The notes beneath the pieces are model-generated. The model made no database searches. It was not told the origin of the DNA and saw only the letters and a program-made list of their open reading frames with translations. From NCBI RefSeq assembly GCF_014133895.1, contig NC_050728.1:1178001-1242000 (forward strand): a stretch of DNA of 64,000 nt. Reading direction: 5' to 3'. The DNA is from Torulaspora globosa (lineage: Eukaryota > Ascomycota > Saccharomycetes > Saccharomycetales > Saccharomycetaceae). Of this stretch, positions 9,038-17,952 are shown in pieces. The position numbers and the translations under genes were made by a program. Position 1 is the first letter of the stretch; every line of letters begins with the position of its first letter.

Positions 9038-10525
9038 ATGAGCAAAGGTAGCGTTTTGGGGAGAAGGGTGTTTTGTGCGGGATACAGAGCTTGCGGTTGG
9101 GCGAACAGTGGTCGGTTTGCCGTGCGGCAGTTCCATGGTTCGGTTCCACGGCGGCAGGACATTAAGGATCCGTACGACACGCTTGGGGTTAAGAGGAGTG
9201 CTTCGTCGTCTGAGATCAAGAAGGCGTATTACAAGCTGGCTAAGAAGTACCATCCGGATGTCAATAAGGAGCCCGATGCCGAGGCCAAGTTCCACGATCT
9301 GCAGAACGCGTACGAGATTCTGTCTGACGAGAACAAGAAGCAGCAGTACGACCAGTTTGGTGCGGCAGCGTTTAATGGGTCTGCTGGGGGCGGTCCGGGC
9401 GGACCGGGCGGACCTGGCGGGTTCGGGGGATTCGGCAGTCCGTTTGGCGACTTTGGTGGCGGCGGAGGTGCCGGATTTGGGAATTTTGGCGGCATAAATT
9501 TCGAGGACCTGTTTGGTGCTGCGTTCGGCGGCGGCGCTGGCAGAGGCGGCGGACCCAACGGCCGGTCTTCTATGTTCAGAGAGTACAAGGGAGATTCCGC
9601 AGAGGTGGTGCATCGGATGAGTTTTAAGGAAGCGGTGTTTGGTGCCAAGGGCGCCAAGTTGAAGTTTAGCGTGGTGGATCCCTGTTCGACGTGTCAGGGT
9701 TCGGGATTGAAACCGAACGCGCAGAGCTCCACATGCCCCAGTTGCCACGGAAGCGGTACCACTGTGCATGTGAGGGGCGGATTCCAGATGGCGTCGACTT
9801 GTAACCGCTGTGGTGGGGAAGGGACCATTGTGCGCCCACAGGACGTTTGTAGGAGCTGTCACGGCGAAGGAGTGCAGCTTAACAGTCAAAAGACCATTAG
9901 CGTCGATCTACCCATGGGTTTGCAGGATGGTGACGTGGTCAGGGTGCCGGGACAAGGTTCGTACCCTCACATGGCCGTGGATCCAAAGATGAAGGACTCT
10001 GTCAGACTGCACAGAGGTGACTTATTGGTTAGGATTCGCGTGGATAAGGATCCCCGCTTCACGATTAAAAATAAGACTGATATATGGTACACAAAGGAGA
10101 TACCAATTACTACCGCGGCTCTCGGTGGGCAGGTCACCATACCCACTGTGGACGATTCGCAGATAAGACTCAAGGTGCAGCCGGGCACGCAGCCGGATCA
10201 GGTCATCTCGATCCCCAACATGGGAGTGCCCAGAATGAACGGAGAGCGCGGGGCCATGAAAGTGCAGTACAAGATTGTCATCAAGAAGCCTCAGTCGCAG
10301 GCTGAGAAGTGTCTATGGGAAGCACTGGCAGATGTGACAAACGATCAAACAGCAAAGAGATCCGAGACGAAAGCTTCAGATACAAATCACACAGACAAGA
10401 CGGCGAACCACAATACTGCAACGACAAACCCTGATAACCCCAGCGCATTGGGCAGATTGGAAAACTTCATCAGCAACACTTTCAAGAAGATCAGAGGTGG
10501 TGACGATAAGAGACAAGATTCATAG
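9038..10525 (+). CDS. MDJ1: Mitochondrial DnaJ co-chaperone Mdj1
   Basis: Type I J-protein that stimulates the mitochondrial Hsp70 Ssc1 in folding of matrix proteins and is needed for mitochondrial DNA maintenance. The 495-aa protein begins at the ATG at 9038 with a basic, hydroxylated presequence (residues about 1-40). The J domain (about 44-110) contains HPD at residues 72-74. A glycine/phenylalanine-rich linker follows, then four zinc motifs ([32 protein letters not shown]) and two substrate-binding beta domains. The C-terminus is a polar, Thr/Asn/Lys-rich tail. It matches YFL016C in order and strand. Confidence 0.95.
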   Translation: MSKGSVLGRRVFCAGYRACGWANSGRFAVRQFHGSVPRRQDIKDPYDTLGVKRSASSSEIKKAYYKLAKKYHPDVNKEPDAEAKFHDLQNAYEILSDENKKQQYDQFGAAAFNGSAGGGPGGPGGPGGFGGFGSPFGDFGGGGGAGFGNFGGINFEDLFGAAFGGGAGRGGGPNGRSSMFREYKGDSAEVVHRMSFKEAVFGAKGAKLKFSVVDPCSTCQGSGLKPNAQSSTCPSCHGSGTTVHVRGGFQMASTCNRCGGEGTIVRPQDVCRSCHGEGVQLNSQKTISVDLPMGLQDGDVVRVPGQGSYPHMAVDPKMKDSVRLHRGDLLVRIRVDKDPRFTIKNKTDIWYTKEIPITTAALGGQVTIPTVDDSQIRLKVQPGTQPDQVISIPNMGVPRMNGERGAMKVQYKIVIKKPQSQAEKCLWEALADVTNDQTAKRSETKASDTNHTDKTANHNTATTNPDNPSALGRLENFISNTFKKIRGGDDKRQDS

Positions 10526-10683
10526 ACAGATATTCCCTTTTTCATGCAACCCTATGTAATTTGGCCTGTAAATACACGCTTTAACTCTATGTGATTAGAA
10601 GAGTAAAAAAGTCAAGCGTAAAAAGCACACTCTTGGAACTCTCCAGAGATCGCCGTGAGAGAACGCCAAGACCCAAGATCAAC

Positions 10684-11193
10684 ATGCCAAAGTTGCAAGG
10701 ATTTCAGCGCAGCCTCTACTACTACTATTTCCTGCTCCACATACCGATCACTCTTCTTATCGATTCGCAGGTTGTGATCCCTGAACGCTACCACCCGGCG
10801 TCAGCCCTGTTTAGGTGGCATATCGCACAGAACAACGATTTCCTACTACAGGAGAAACCAACTTGGCTATACAACTTTGTGCTGATCGAGCTGGTCTTGC
10901 AATTGCCGTTGTTTTTCTACTTCGCAAACGGTCTACGTCCAACTCAAGCAACAACCGATCAAACCAAGCTTGCCAAGGCTGCAGCTTCCAGCAAAGAGAA
11001 AAATCTATACAGATGGCTGCGCATCTATGGCTGGAACGCCTCATTGAGCACTCTAATTTGCATGATTACGATTTATCAAAGGGGATACTACCCATCGACA
11101 CCTCTCGTGCCATTAGTCTACGAGGACAAGATACGTCTGATTCTCGTCTATCTTCCTACGTTTCTGCTACCATTGAGATTGTGCCTTTTATAG
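10684..11193 (+). CDS. EMA19: EXPERA-domain ER membrane protein (Ema19/YLR050C-like)
   Basis: Small membrane protein of 169 aa with four hydrophobic segments, related to TMEM97/sigma-2 receptor (EXPERA fold). The N-terminal block FLLHIPITLLIDSQVVIP and the later LIELVLQLPLFFYFANGL are characteristic of the YLR050C family. The ATG at 10684 puts the first helix at the N-terminus; the open frame upstream lacks an ATG. In S. cerevisiae the protein is linked to the ER route for mitochondrial precursors and to quality control. The gene is on the opposite strand from expectation for the YLR block, together with its downstream neighbour, which indicates a two-gene inversion. Confidence 0.82.
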   Translation: MPKLQGFQRSLYYYYFLLHIPITLLIDSQVVIPERYHPASALFRWHIAQNNDFLLQEKPTWLYNFVLIELVLQLPLFFYFANGLRPTQATTDQTKLAKAAASSKEKNLYRWLRIYGWNASLSTLICMITIYQRGYYPSTPLVPLVYEDKIRLILVYLPTFLLPLRLCLL

Positions 11194-11413
11194 GCTGATA
11201 CCCACGGGTCACTCATGGATACTAGATACCAATTGTTAGATCAACTGCTGGTTTGTCTCTTCTTAATTAAGGGCTGGGCAATTTGGGCGTTTCGCGTCGC
11301 GTCTTAAAACGTGAAACCCAGCAGATCCCCGTTAATAATAGATGAGCGATCACCAGCTTTATATTTAATCAACAGGATCTAATCGTTCCGAGCCAAGTTT
11401 TCGGCTTTACGAG

Positions 11414-12547
11414 ATGAACGTACTGATGTGTGCTATTAGCTATATACCACCCAATCGCAAGCTCTTCAATTCGAGACATAAGCTGACGCGACGAGAGTTG
11501 CAAAGTTCGTCGGCTGCCGAGGTCGATTGGTCCACGACATTGGATGTGTCACTCGACGAGGACTCGTCGTTGATCCTCTATGCTGTACCTGTGGTCGGCA
11601 GCGTCTCGAGATGCGGAAGGAGCGAAGATCGTACCCGAAGCTCGACGATGTCGAGCGACAGCGGCGAGGATCTGTTTGAACCAGACCTCAGAAGCAGGCT
11701 CCAGAGTAGTCTGAGTCTGGAGTCGCTGATACAGGAGAACAAGAAACGGATCTCAGCTCACCATGAGAGCCTGGATCTGATCAACTCGACCGGGCATAAC
11801 GCAGCTTCGATCAAGACATCAGCTAAACAGGAGATCGCGAAGCTGAGGGATAGAAATACGCATCTGTTTGGCAGAGCAGAGCTTCTGCAAGAGCAATGGG
11901 ACAAAGTACGACGTTGCCACGATCCCACTGTGCTCCTGATCGAAATCGGGAAAAACGGTCTTTACTGGTTTGGCATACCGTCTGACTTGAGACCCGCGGT
12001 TTATCGATGTTGTCTATATCAGCTTGGCGGCTCACCGCCCCTCGGCAAAGTGTTCGACGCGATGGCTAGATGCTGCGCAGATGAGATTTTGGCAGCACAG
12101 ATCTACCAGAACATACGACGAATCTTTCCATTCATTACGGACCCAGATAGTCCATTGAGGCAGGCGAATGCCGTCGAAGCAAGGCTTTCATCGAAATACC
12201 CAGGCCTTCATTATCACCTGACGCAGACACTCAAACTGAACTTGATTGATGCTTTTGTGCGTCCCTTCCTGATAAATGCGCTAATCTACGCGTTCAGTTC
12301 ACACGCTAGCATTGGCATGGAACTGCTAGACGTCGTCGTGCTCGCGGTTTATTACCGTGACCTTGGCCGATTCATGCTGGACGAGTTTCTCTTCAGCGTG
12401 CTGGAGCAAACGCACTTCAAATTCTTCAGCGACAGGAAGCAGGAGGTGGAGCAACAACTGACCAATATCAGATTCGAACTGGCAGATGTCTTGGAAGAGT
12501 CAAGGCGGCTTCACGGCCGCTTCATCATTGGTCAAGTCTCCACGTGA
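11414..12547 (+). CDS. YLR049C-like protein with a degenerate TBC-type segment
   Basis: Protein of 377 aa with a polar, Ser/Asp-rich N-terminus (to about residue 120), a predicted helical stretch (KQEIAKLRDRNTHLFGRAEL), and a C-terminal helical domain. The motif YWFGIPSDLRPAVYRCCL (about residues 178-195) resembles the opening of RabGAP TBC domains, and IYQNIRRIFPF resembles the arginine-finger block. The glutamine-finger YxQG block is not visible. Assignment to YLR049C, an uncharacterised S. cerevisiae gene, rests on position: EMA19 plus this gene are the inverted image of YLR049C-YLR050C. The TBC relation is my inference and may be a remote fold resemblance only. Confidence 0.6.
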   Translation: MNVLMCAISYIPPNRKLFNSRHKLTRRELQSSSAAEVDWSTTLDVSLDEDSSLILYAVPVVGSVSRCGRSEDRTRSSTMSSDSGEDLFEPDLRSRLQSSLSLESLIQENKKRISAHHESLDLINSTGHNAASIKTSAKQEIAKLRDRNTHLFGRAELLQEQWDKVRRCHDPTVLLIEIGKNGLYWFGIPSDLRPAVYRCCLYQLGGSPPLGKVFDAMARCCADEILAAQIYQNIRRIFPFITDPDSPLRQANAVEARLSSKYPGLHYHLTQTLKLNLIDAFVRPFLINALIYAFSSHASIGMELLDVVVLAVYYRDLGRFMLDEFLFSVLEQTHFKFFSDRKQEVEQQLTNIRFELADVLEESRRLHGRFIIGQVST

Positions 12548-12652
12548 CACGTTTTCTTTGTGCATTCCTGACCAGCCCAGTAAGATAGATGCTTAGCACA
12601 GGGACTTACAGGTAAATCCCTGCTGGCTACGGCAGTGGAAGCGATTGCACAC

Positions 12653-13117
12653 ATGACAGCTGGCTACACCATCAGAAGGATCTCCAAGGATGACTACGAA
12701 GGGGTCATTGACACCCTCAAGGTGTTGACCGTCGTAGGGGACGTCTCTAGGCGCCGGTTCGAGGAGATCGTCGATCATTGGGACGCTGTCTATCTACACG
12801 GCACCTCCACTAGGCAGTACAACCCACTTGTAGTTGTTGAGGACGCAACGGGCCAGATCGCTGCAACGGGAAACATCATCCTCGAAAGGAAGCTGATCCA
12901 CGATGCCGGGCTATGCGGCCACATCGAAGACATTGCCGTGTCAAAGAGTCACCAGGGCAAGCGCTTGGGCAAATTTCTGATCGACAGACTTACTCAGCTG
13001 GGCTTCGAGGCCGGTTGCTACAAGATCATTCTGGACTGCGACCCGAAGAACGTTCCGTTCTACGAAAAATGCGGATACTCAAAGGCTGGCATCGAAATGC
13101 AAATTAGACGTGACTAA
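12653..13117 (+). CDS. GNA1: Glucosamine-6-phosphate N-acetyltransferase
   Basis: Transfers acetyl from acetyl-CoA to glucosamine-6-phosphate in UDP-GlcNAc synthesis, feeding chitin, N-glycans and GPI anchors. The 154-aa GNAT protein matches Gna1 (159 aa) throughout: TLKVLTVVGDVS, the core GNIILERKLIHDAGLCGHIE, DIAVSKSHQGKRLGKFLID (acetyl-CoA loop) and KIILDCDPKNVPFYEKCGYS. In the acetyl-CoA loop the S. cerevisiae QGQGLG reads QGKRLG; the human enzyme also has a non-glycine there, so activity is expected. The ATG at 12653 is chosen because the six codons upstream lack an ATG and the family start fits. Its stop codon abuts that of SMX2. Confidence 0.95.
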   Translation: MTAGYTIRRISKDDYEGVIDTLKVLTVVGDVSRRRFEEIVDHWDAVYLHGTSTRQYNPLVVVEDATGQIAATGNIILERKLIHDAGLCGHIEDIAVSKSHQGKRLGKFLIDRLTQLGFEAGCYKIILDCDPKNVPFYEKCGYSKAGIEMQIRRD

Positions 13118-13348
13118 TTAATTAATACTATCTAACGCCTCTAATGAAACTATAGAGTTACCTCTAACCACCGTTTGTGAGCCCAACGTATGCTTTGAAC
13201 CATCCTTTGTTAACTCGACTGCGTCGTCAATAACGACATTCAGAAACACATCATAGCCTCGCAGCACACCGGCGATCTTACGGGAACCGTTGATCTGAAG
13301 GATCACCTTCTTGTCCACATATCTCTTCAGTTCAGGAGTAGAGACCAT
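13118..13348 (-). CDS. SMX2: Sm protein G of the spliceosomal snRNPs
   Basis: 76-aa Sm-fold protein, part of the heptameric ring on U1, U2, U4 and U5 snRNAs. Sm1 motif: KKVILQINGSRKIAGVLRGYDVFLNVVIDDA in pieces KKVILQING, GVLRGYDVFLN and VVIDDA; Sm2 motif: TVVRGNSIVSLEAL. Length and sequence match S. cerevisiae Smx2 (77 aa, YFL017W-A), and it is convergent with GNA1 as there. The two genes' stop codons touch with no base between. Confidence 0.95.
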   Translation of the reverse strand: MVSTPELKRYVDKKVILQINGSRKIAGVLRGYDVFLNVVIDDAVELTKDGSKHTLGSQTVVRGNSIVSLEALDSIN

Positions 13349-13861
13349 TCTTGGAAATAGCCTGTCGTTCCTGCTTCACGATTCCTCTGTCTTAAGTGTC
13401 TGCTCACTCGTTTTTCTTCCAACCGGGGAACAAGGCGAGAACGTCGCGCGAACAAGGCATTCTTGTCCATCTTCCTTCACTTTAACAGATTCAGATAGTC
13501 GAAGCAGACCAAGAGAACCATTTACGAACGGTCACTCCAAGAGGGTCCTGGTTGATTGCGTGTTAGCATTATCGAGGAAAACTAGCGGTCCCGTCAGTTC
13601 GATAATTAGCCGCCGATGGTGACATGAAACCGGGTAACATTTGGTTAGCTGTCCTGCACTTACCCGGTCTAGACGGCGCGCTGGGTCGTATTTCGGGCGC
13701 GAGGTCGGCGATTTACCGTGGGGCGTGCTAGTATGGTTAGTCAGTCCAGTGGGAAGTTACAGTTGGAAGTAACGATAACTCGGGTGATTCTTGGTCGTCG
13801 AGGATTGCCTATCACAGATCAAGGTTGCAATTGAAGAAGCTGTGTTTACTTATATCGAAAC
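13349..13861. promoter_or_regulatory. Divergent SMX2 / LPD1 promoter with paired Reb1 motifs
   Basis: About 510 bp without a gene. CGGGTAA at 13631-13637 and its inverse TTACCCG at 13660-13666 face each other 22 bp apart. This is the Reb1 core, which in relatives creates nucleosome-free promoters. No other element is clear. Confidence 0.55.
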
Positions 13862-15346
13862 ATGTTGAGATCCGTTGTTACCAGACGCTCCTTCAGCTCA
13901 AGCTCTCTGTGGCTTGCCGCTAAGAAACAGCACGATGTTGTGATTATCGGTGGTGGCCCTGGCGGTTACGTTGCAGCAATCAAGGCAGCTCAGTTGGGTT
14001 TCGACACGGCCTGTGTCGAGAAGAGAGGAAAGCTTGGGGGTACTTGTTTGAATGTTGGTTGCATTCCTTCAAAAGCGCTGCTGAACAACTCTCACTTGTT
14101 CCATCAGATGAAGAGCGATTCCAAGAATCGTGGTATTGATATCAAGGGATCCGTTGAGTTGAATGTGCAACAGTTTCAGAAGGCAAAGGACAGCGTGGTC
14201 AAGCAATTGACAGGCGGTGTGGAGATGCTTTTCAAGAAGTACGGTGTTACATATTATAAGGGTAATGGTTCCTTCGAGGACGAACATAACGTCAAAGTGA
14301 GCCCCGTGGAAGGTCTTGAAGGATCCGTCAAGGAAGATAACATCTTGGAGGCCAAAAACATCATTATCGCCACCGGCTCCGAGGTGACTCCTTTCCCAGG
14401 AATCAAGATTGACGAGGAGAAGATCTTGTCGTCCACAGGTGCTTTGTCCCTAAGGGAGATCCCAAAGAGATTTGCCATTATCGGTGGTGGTATCATCGGT
14501 TTGGAGATGGGTTCCGTCTATAGCCGTATTGGTTCCAAGGTCACCGTTGTGGAGTTCCAACCGGCTATCGGTGCCTCTATGGATGGTGAAGTCGCCAGCA
14601 CGACTCAGAAATTCTTGAAGAAGCAGGGTTTTGATTTCAAGCTAAGTACCAAGGTCATTTCTGCCGAAAGAGATGGCGATGTTGTTAAAATTGTCGTCGA
14701 GAGCGTCAAGAGCGGCAAGCAAGAGACGATTGAAGCAGATGCTTTGCTAGTCGCCGTCGGTAGAAGACCATATATTCAAGGCTTGAATGCTGAGAAGCTA
14801 GGTTTGGAAGTCGATAAGAGAGGTCGTTTGGTTATCGATGAATCTTTCAGCACCAAGTTCCCACACATCAAGGTAATCGGTGACGTTACTTTTGGTCCCA
14901 TGTTAGCACACAAGGCAGAGGAAGAAGGTATTGCTGCTGTGGAATACTTGAAGACGGGCCACGGTCACGTTAACTACAACAATATCCCATCTGTGATGTA
15001 CTCACATCCTGAAGTCGCCTGGGTCGGTAAGACGGAAGAGCAATTGAAGGAAGCTGGTATCAACTACAAGGTCGGCAAGTTCCCATTCATCGCCAACTCA
15101 AGAGCCAAGACCAACTTGGACACGGAAGGCTTTGTCAAGATTCTAATTGACGCTGAAACCGAACGTCTACTGGGTGCCCACATCATTGGTCCAAACGCAG
15201 GTGAAATGATCGCTGAAGCAGGTCTTGCATTGGAATACGGTGCCTCTGCTGAAGACATTGCTAGGGTTTGTCATGCACACCCAACCCTATCGGAAGCCTT
15301 TAAAGAGGCCAACTTGGCTGCATTCTCCAAGCCAATCAATTTCTGA
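13862..15346 (+). CDS. LPD1: Dihydrolipoamide dehydrogenase (E3)
   Basis: Mitochondrial flavoprotein that reoxidises lipoyl groups for pyruvate dehydrogenase, 2-oxoglutarate dehydrogenase and the glycine cleavage system; 494 aa. A basic/serine-rich presequence (residues 1-20) is followed by the FAD site [11 protein letters not shown], the redox disulfide in [13 protein letters not shown] (C62 and C67), the NAD site [16 protein letters not shown], and the C-terminal [13 protein letters not shown] with the catalytic histidine. Codon use is biased as for an abundant enzyme. It matches YFL018C. The convergent GAT1 stop codon is 73 bp away. Confidence 0.97.
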   Translation: MLRSVVTRRSFSSSSLWLAAKKQHDVVIIGGGPGGYVAAIKAAQLGFDTACVEKRGKLGGTCLNVGCIPSKALLNNSHLFHQMKSDSKNRGIDIKGSVELNVQQFQKAKDSVVKQLTGGVEMLFKKYGVTYYKGNGSFEDEHNVKVSPVEGLEGSVKEDNILEAKNIIIATGSEVTPFPGIKIDEEKILSSTGALSLREIPKRFAIIGGGIIGLEMGSVYSRIGSKVTVVEFQPAIGASMDGEVASTTQKFLKKQGFDFKLSTKVISAERDGDVVKIVVESVKSGKQETIEADALLVAVGRRPYIQGLNAEKLGLEVDKRGRLVIDESFSTKFPHIKVIGDVTFGPMLAHKAEEEGIAAVEYLKTGHGHVNYNNIPSVMYSHPEVAWVGKTEEQLKEAGINYKVGKFPFIANSRAKTNLDTEGFVKILIDAETERLLGAHIIGPNAGEMIAEAGLALEYGASAEDIARVCHAHPTLSEAFKEANLAAFSKPINF

Positions 15347-15419
15347 AGGAAGCTTTCTCAACGCTATTTCTTTATGACCTCCTATATATCCCCACTAGAT
15401 CTAAGTTCAAATTTTCTGG

Positions 15420-16895
15420 TCACAAACTCAGGCTCAGCCATTCCCAGTTAGTGTTGCCAGTAGCGTCATTCCGCTGGGGACGCGATTCGTCGTCCCTTGG
15501 TGGTTTCTCAATGCCTGTCCCGATGCCGACGTTGCTCGAGTGGCTCAGTGTCGTGCTGTCTTCCATTGTGGGCAGATCAGCCTGTGGAAAAAAATCGAAA
15601 TGACTATTATTGGTGTTGTTATCATCATTAGCATTATGGGTAATATTATCATTAAAATTGGGGGCGTCATTATTGGCTTCCAGATTAGAGTTCACTCTCG
15701 ACAGCGAATTGACTAATGTAACTGGTGACATTGAGCTGGTCTCCCTGGCGGTGGATTTCCTCCTTGAGCTCGAGCTGCCTGGCGTTTTCCTTGTCTGTCT
15801 GGGGTCTTCCAGGTTCGGGCTCGTGGACTTGGCCTGTTTGCTCGTATTGCTGTTCCTCTGTCTCTTCTTGATCACATCGGTCTTGAGCGACAGCGGTCTT
15901 ACCACGCCATGCAGTTTGAGGAAGAGGCCGCACGCATTGCACAGCGGGTTGCCTGCTGGGTCGCGCCGCCACAGCGGCGTATTTCTGGTATGGCAGTTCG
16001 AACATCGCGTGCTCTTGCTGCCGTCCTTTGCCGGTTCCCTGCCAGCCTCCTGCGGTACGCCGGGGCCTGGGGTCCCCAGATCGCTGTTCAACGAGGTCAG
16101 CGACGTGGTCGATGCGTTTCTCAGAGGCTGCGGTTTTTTCTTGACGCCGGACCCTCTTCTGGCCTGCGTCACCGTAGAGTTCTGTTGCCTGAGTTTCTTG
16201 GGCTTTGCTGTCGCCGCTGGCGTAGGCGGTAGCGCTACGCCGTCGCTGCCATCGCCCATGCCCATGATGCTAGAGGGGAAGAAGTGGTCGAGGAAGTTCG
16301 ACGGGTCCGCCCTCAGCAGCGACCCAGCGCCCTGTCCCGCCAGCACCTCCCTAGCGTACGAGTCGCTGGTCTCGCTGGCGACCGCCGGCGACGACCGCGA
16401 GAACTCCATGATCAGCTGGTCGTCCATCTGCTCGTCGAACGCCGTGTCGAACAGCTCGAACTGGTCGTGCAGGCCCGCGGACCCGACAAACCCTGCCGAG
16501 TGTCCCTGGTGCGAGAACGCGAACGGATCGCTGTCGTGCGGCCCGGGACTCCTGGTCAGCACCGTGTTCATCGGATCCACAGACACATCCATCGGCTCGC
16601 TCGAAGACACAAACTCCATCTCCCTCGCACTCTCCTGCATCCGCCGCACCCGCATCCCGAGCATCCGCCACGTCAGATTATCCACCCGCTCTTTATAGGG
16701 CAGCGACGCCCTCGCTGCCGAGTACATCTTCCACACGGCCTCCACCGACGAGTCCTCTATCGCCGCTTCCAACAGCCTAGCCCCCGGCGACCTCTCTCCC
16801 AATTGGCCCTTCACACACATCGTTACTCTATTTTCCGCACTGCTCTGCACTGCACTACTTGTAGCTATACAATCGCTGAAATATCTCTTGTACAT
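15420..16895 (-). CDS. GAT1: GATA-type transcription activator of nitrogen-repressed genes
   Basis: 491-aa activator of genes under nitrogen catabolite repression. A single GATA zinc finger has C298, C301, C319 and C322 ([18 protein letters not shown] then LCNACG), followed by the basic extension [17 protein letters not shown]-terminal [12 protein letters not shown] and [11 protein letters not shown] match the conserved Gat1 N-terminal block, and the extreme C-terminus WEWLSLSL matches the WLNLNL end of Gat1. The first ATG is at 16895; a second at 16820 (MCVKGQ) is also plausible. Acidic and Ser/Asn-rich regions between are low complexity. Two GATAAG sites on its own strand lie 110-190 bp upstream (17005-17010, 17077-17082), suggesting autoregulation. 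It matches YFL021W. Confidence 0.93.
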   Translation of the reverse strand: MYKRYFSDCIATSSAVQSSAENRVTMCVKGQLGERSPGARLLEAAIEDSSVEAVWKMYSAARASLPYKERVDNLTWRMLGMRVRRMQESAREMEFVSSSEPMDVSVDPMNTVLTRSPGPHDSDPFAFSHQGHSAGFVGSAGLHDQFELFDTAFDEQMDDQLIMEFSRSSPAVASETSDSYAREVLAGQGAGSLLRADPSNFLDHFFPSSIMGMGDGSDGVALPPTPAATAKPKKLRQQNSTVTQARRGSGVKKKPQPLRNASTTSLTSLNSDLGTPGPGVPQEAGREPAKDGSKSTRCSNCHTRNTPLWRRDPAGNPLCNACGLFLKLHGVVRPLSLKTDVIKKRQRNSNTSKQAKSTSPNLEDPRQTRKTPGSSSSRRKSTARETSSMSPVTLVNSLSRVNSNLEANNDAPNFNDNITHNANDDNNTNNSHFDFFPQADLPTMEDSTTLSHSSNVGIGTGIEKPPRDDESRPQRNDATGNTNWEWLSLSL

Positions 16896-17134
16896 ACTCT
16901 AAAAACAAAGCTTGAACACGATCCGGAAGCCCAGCAACGCAACCGCGCTTGCTGGTGCCGTTCGACGCACGATCGACGATCTCTAATCGCTCGAGAACTG
17001 CTCTCTTATCGCGATCGTGTCGTATTTCGGCAACGCTCTGTTTACTGTCTTATTGTATGCAGTTTTCCTCGCGAAGCTTATCAGTAGTAAAAAAAAAAGC
17101 GAGCTGCAGCCAGCCAATCACATAGAGAGCGCAG
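16896..17134 (-). promoter_or_regulatory. GAT1: GAT1 upstream region with two GATAAG sites
   Basis: CTTATC on the plus strand at 17005-17010 and 17077-17082 gives GATAAG on the GAT1 strand. Control of GAT1 by GATA factors, including itself, is known in S. cerevisiae. The region also holds the 3' end of FCF2, so it is short. Confidence 0.5.
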
Positions 17135-17764
17135 TCAGCTCCTGTGGCGACGCCGGGCCTTGCTTGCGCGATAGTGGGCCTTGCGGCCGCTGGTGCTGGC
17201 GAGCTGGATCTGCGTGTACTTGCGCTTGAAGTAGCGGGTGGTGTCTTCGTCGGCCATGAGGGTCTCGAGCATGGTGGCCTTGCGCTGTCTGTTGGTGAGT
17301 CTGCTGCTGTAGAACTCGGAGCTGTCCTCGACGACGGTGCCGATGGCGAACCGCTCGGGCACCTGCCAGCGGTCCTTCTTGTAGTGTCTCTTCGGGTCGA
17401 GTGCGGCACGGTGCCTGAGCAGCAGCAGGTCGCGCTGGGCGCGGTCGCGGGTCGCCCTGTCGGGCTTGGGCAGCAGGAACCAGTCGTCGGCGGCGCTGGC
17501 GCCCGCCGCCGGCTGCTGTGGCGACCGCAGCGGCCGCTGCTGCGCGGCGAGCGCGTCGAAGCTGTTCTGCAGCTTCGGCAGCGCCCGCAGCCGCCGGTCG
17601 ATCTGCTCGAACGCCTGCTGGGCGTGCTGCTCGGCCGGGTCTCGCAGGTCCAGCACGTCTGCGGCCGGCTGGGCCGGCTCCGCCGGCTCCGCCGGCCCCG
17701 CGGCAGCCGCGCCGCCCGTCTGCTGCTCCAGCTCGGCAAATAGCTCCTCCAGACTGCGTTCCAT
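17135..17764 (-). CDS. FCF2: Ribosome-biogenesis factor Fcf2
   Basis: Nucleolar factor for early 35S pre-rRNA cleavages and 40S subunit production, 209 aa (217 in S. cerevisiae). The conserved Fcf2 domain fills the C-terminal half: DDWFLLPKPDRATRDRAQRDLLLLRHRAALDPKRHYKKDR in blocks DDWFLLPKP, RDLLLLRHRAALDPKRHYKK and FAIGTVVEDSSEFYSSRLT, ending in a basic KARRRHRS. The N-terminal half is alanine/proline-rich with AEPAEPAQPA, coded by a near-perfect GC-rich repeat. GC content is extreme here (50 of 60 bases at 17641-17700). PAC- and RRPE-like motifs lie just upstream. It matches YLR051C and is divergent from IES3 as there. Confidence 0.92.
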   Translation of the reverse strand: MERSLEELFAELEQQTGGAAAAGPAEPAEPAQPAADVLDLRDPAEQHAQQAFEQIDRRLRALPKLQNSFDALAAQQRPLRSPQQPAAGASAADDWFLLPKPDRATRDRAQRDLLLLRHRAALDPKRHYKKDRWQVPERFAIGTVVEDSSEFYSSRLTNRQRKATMLETLMADEDTTRYFKRKYTQIQLASTSGRKAHYRASKARRRHRS

Positions 17765-17952
17765 CGTGTCTCTGGCCGCTGTGAAAACTTTTAGCTCTGC
17801 TCATCGCATCTGCTGCAGTTGCGCTTATAGCTCTTGGCGGGCCGGTCGCTCTGCACGGCGCCGCGACGGCGGCTGTTTATAAAAGGAGAGCCAGGTGGCG
17901 ATTTGGCGGAAGTCGCAAACAACAGAGCAGTTGAAGCGGCAGAACGGGCGTC
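17765..17952. promoter_or_regulatory. Divergent FCF2 / IES3 promoter with PAC and RRPE-like motifs
   Basis: On the FCF2 strand GCGATGAG (PAC core; CTCATCGC at 17800-17807) and an RRPE-like AAAAGTTTTCA (TGAAAACTTTT at 17782-17792) lie within 45 bp of the ATG. This pair marks ribosome-biogenesis promoters in yeasts. Their closeness to the start codon implies a short leader or a different start. Confidence 0.5.

Noticed and set aside
8999..9889. 296-codon minus-strand frame opposite MDJ1
   Set aside because: Antisense artefact of the glycine- and GC-rich MDJ1 coding sequence.
15610..16698. 362-codon plus-strand frame opposite GAT1
   Set aside because: It is the antisense of a well-identified GATA factor; the product is Leu/Ser-rich without domains, as expected from reverse reading of biased codons.
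16284..17087. 267-codon Arg/His-rich plus-strand frame across the GAT1 start
   Set aside because: Composition (Arg, His, Pro) is that of chance reading of GC-rich antisense; no motif.
17144..17743. 199-codon plus-strand frame opposite FCF2
   Set aside because: Long only because of extreme GC content; FCF2 on the minus strand has the conserved domain.
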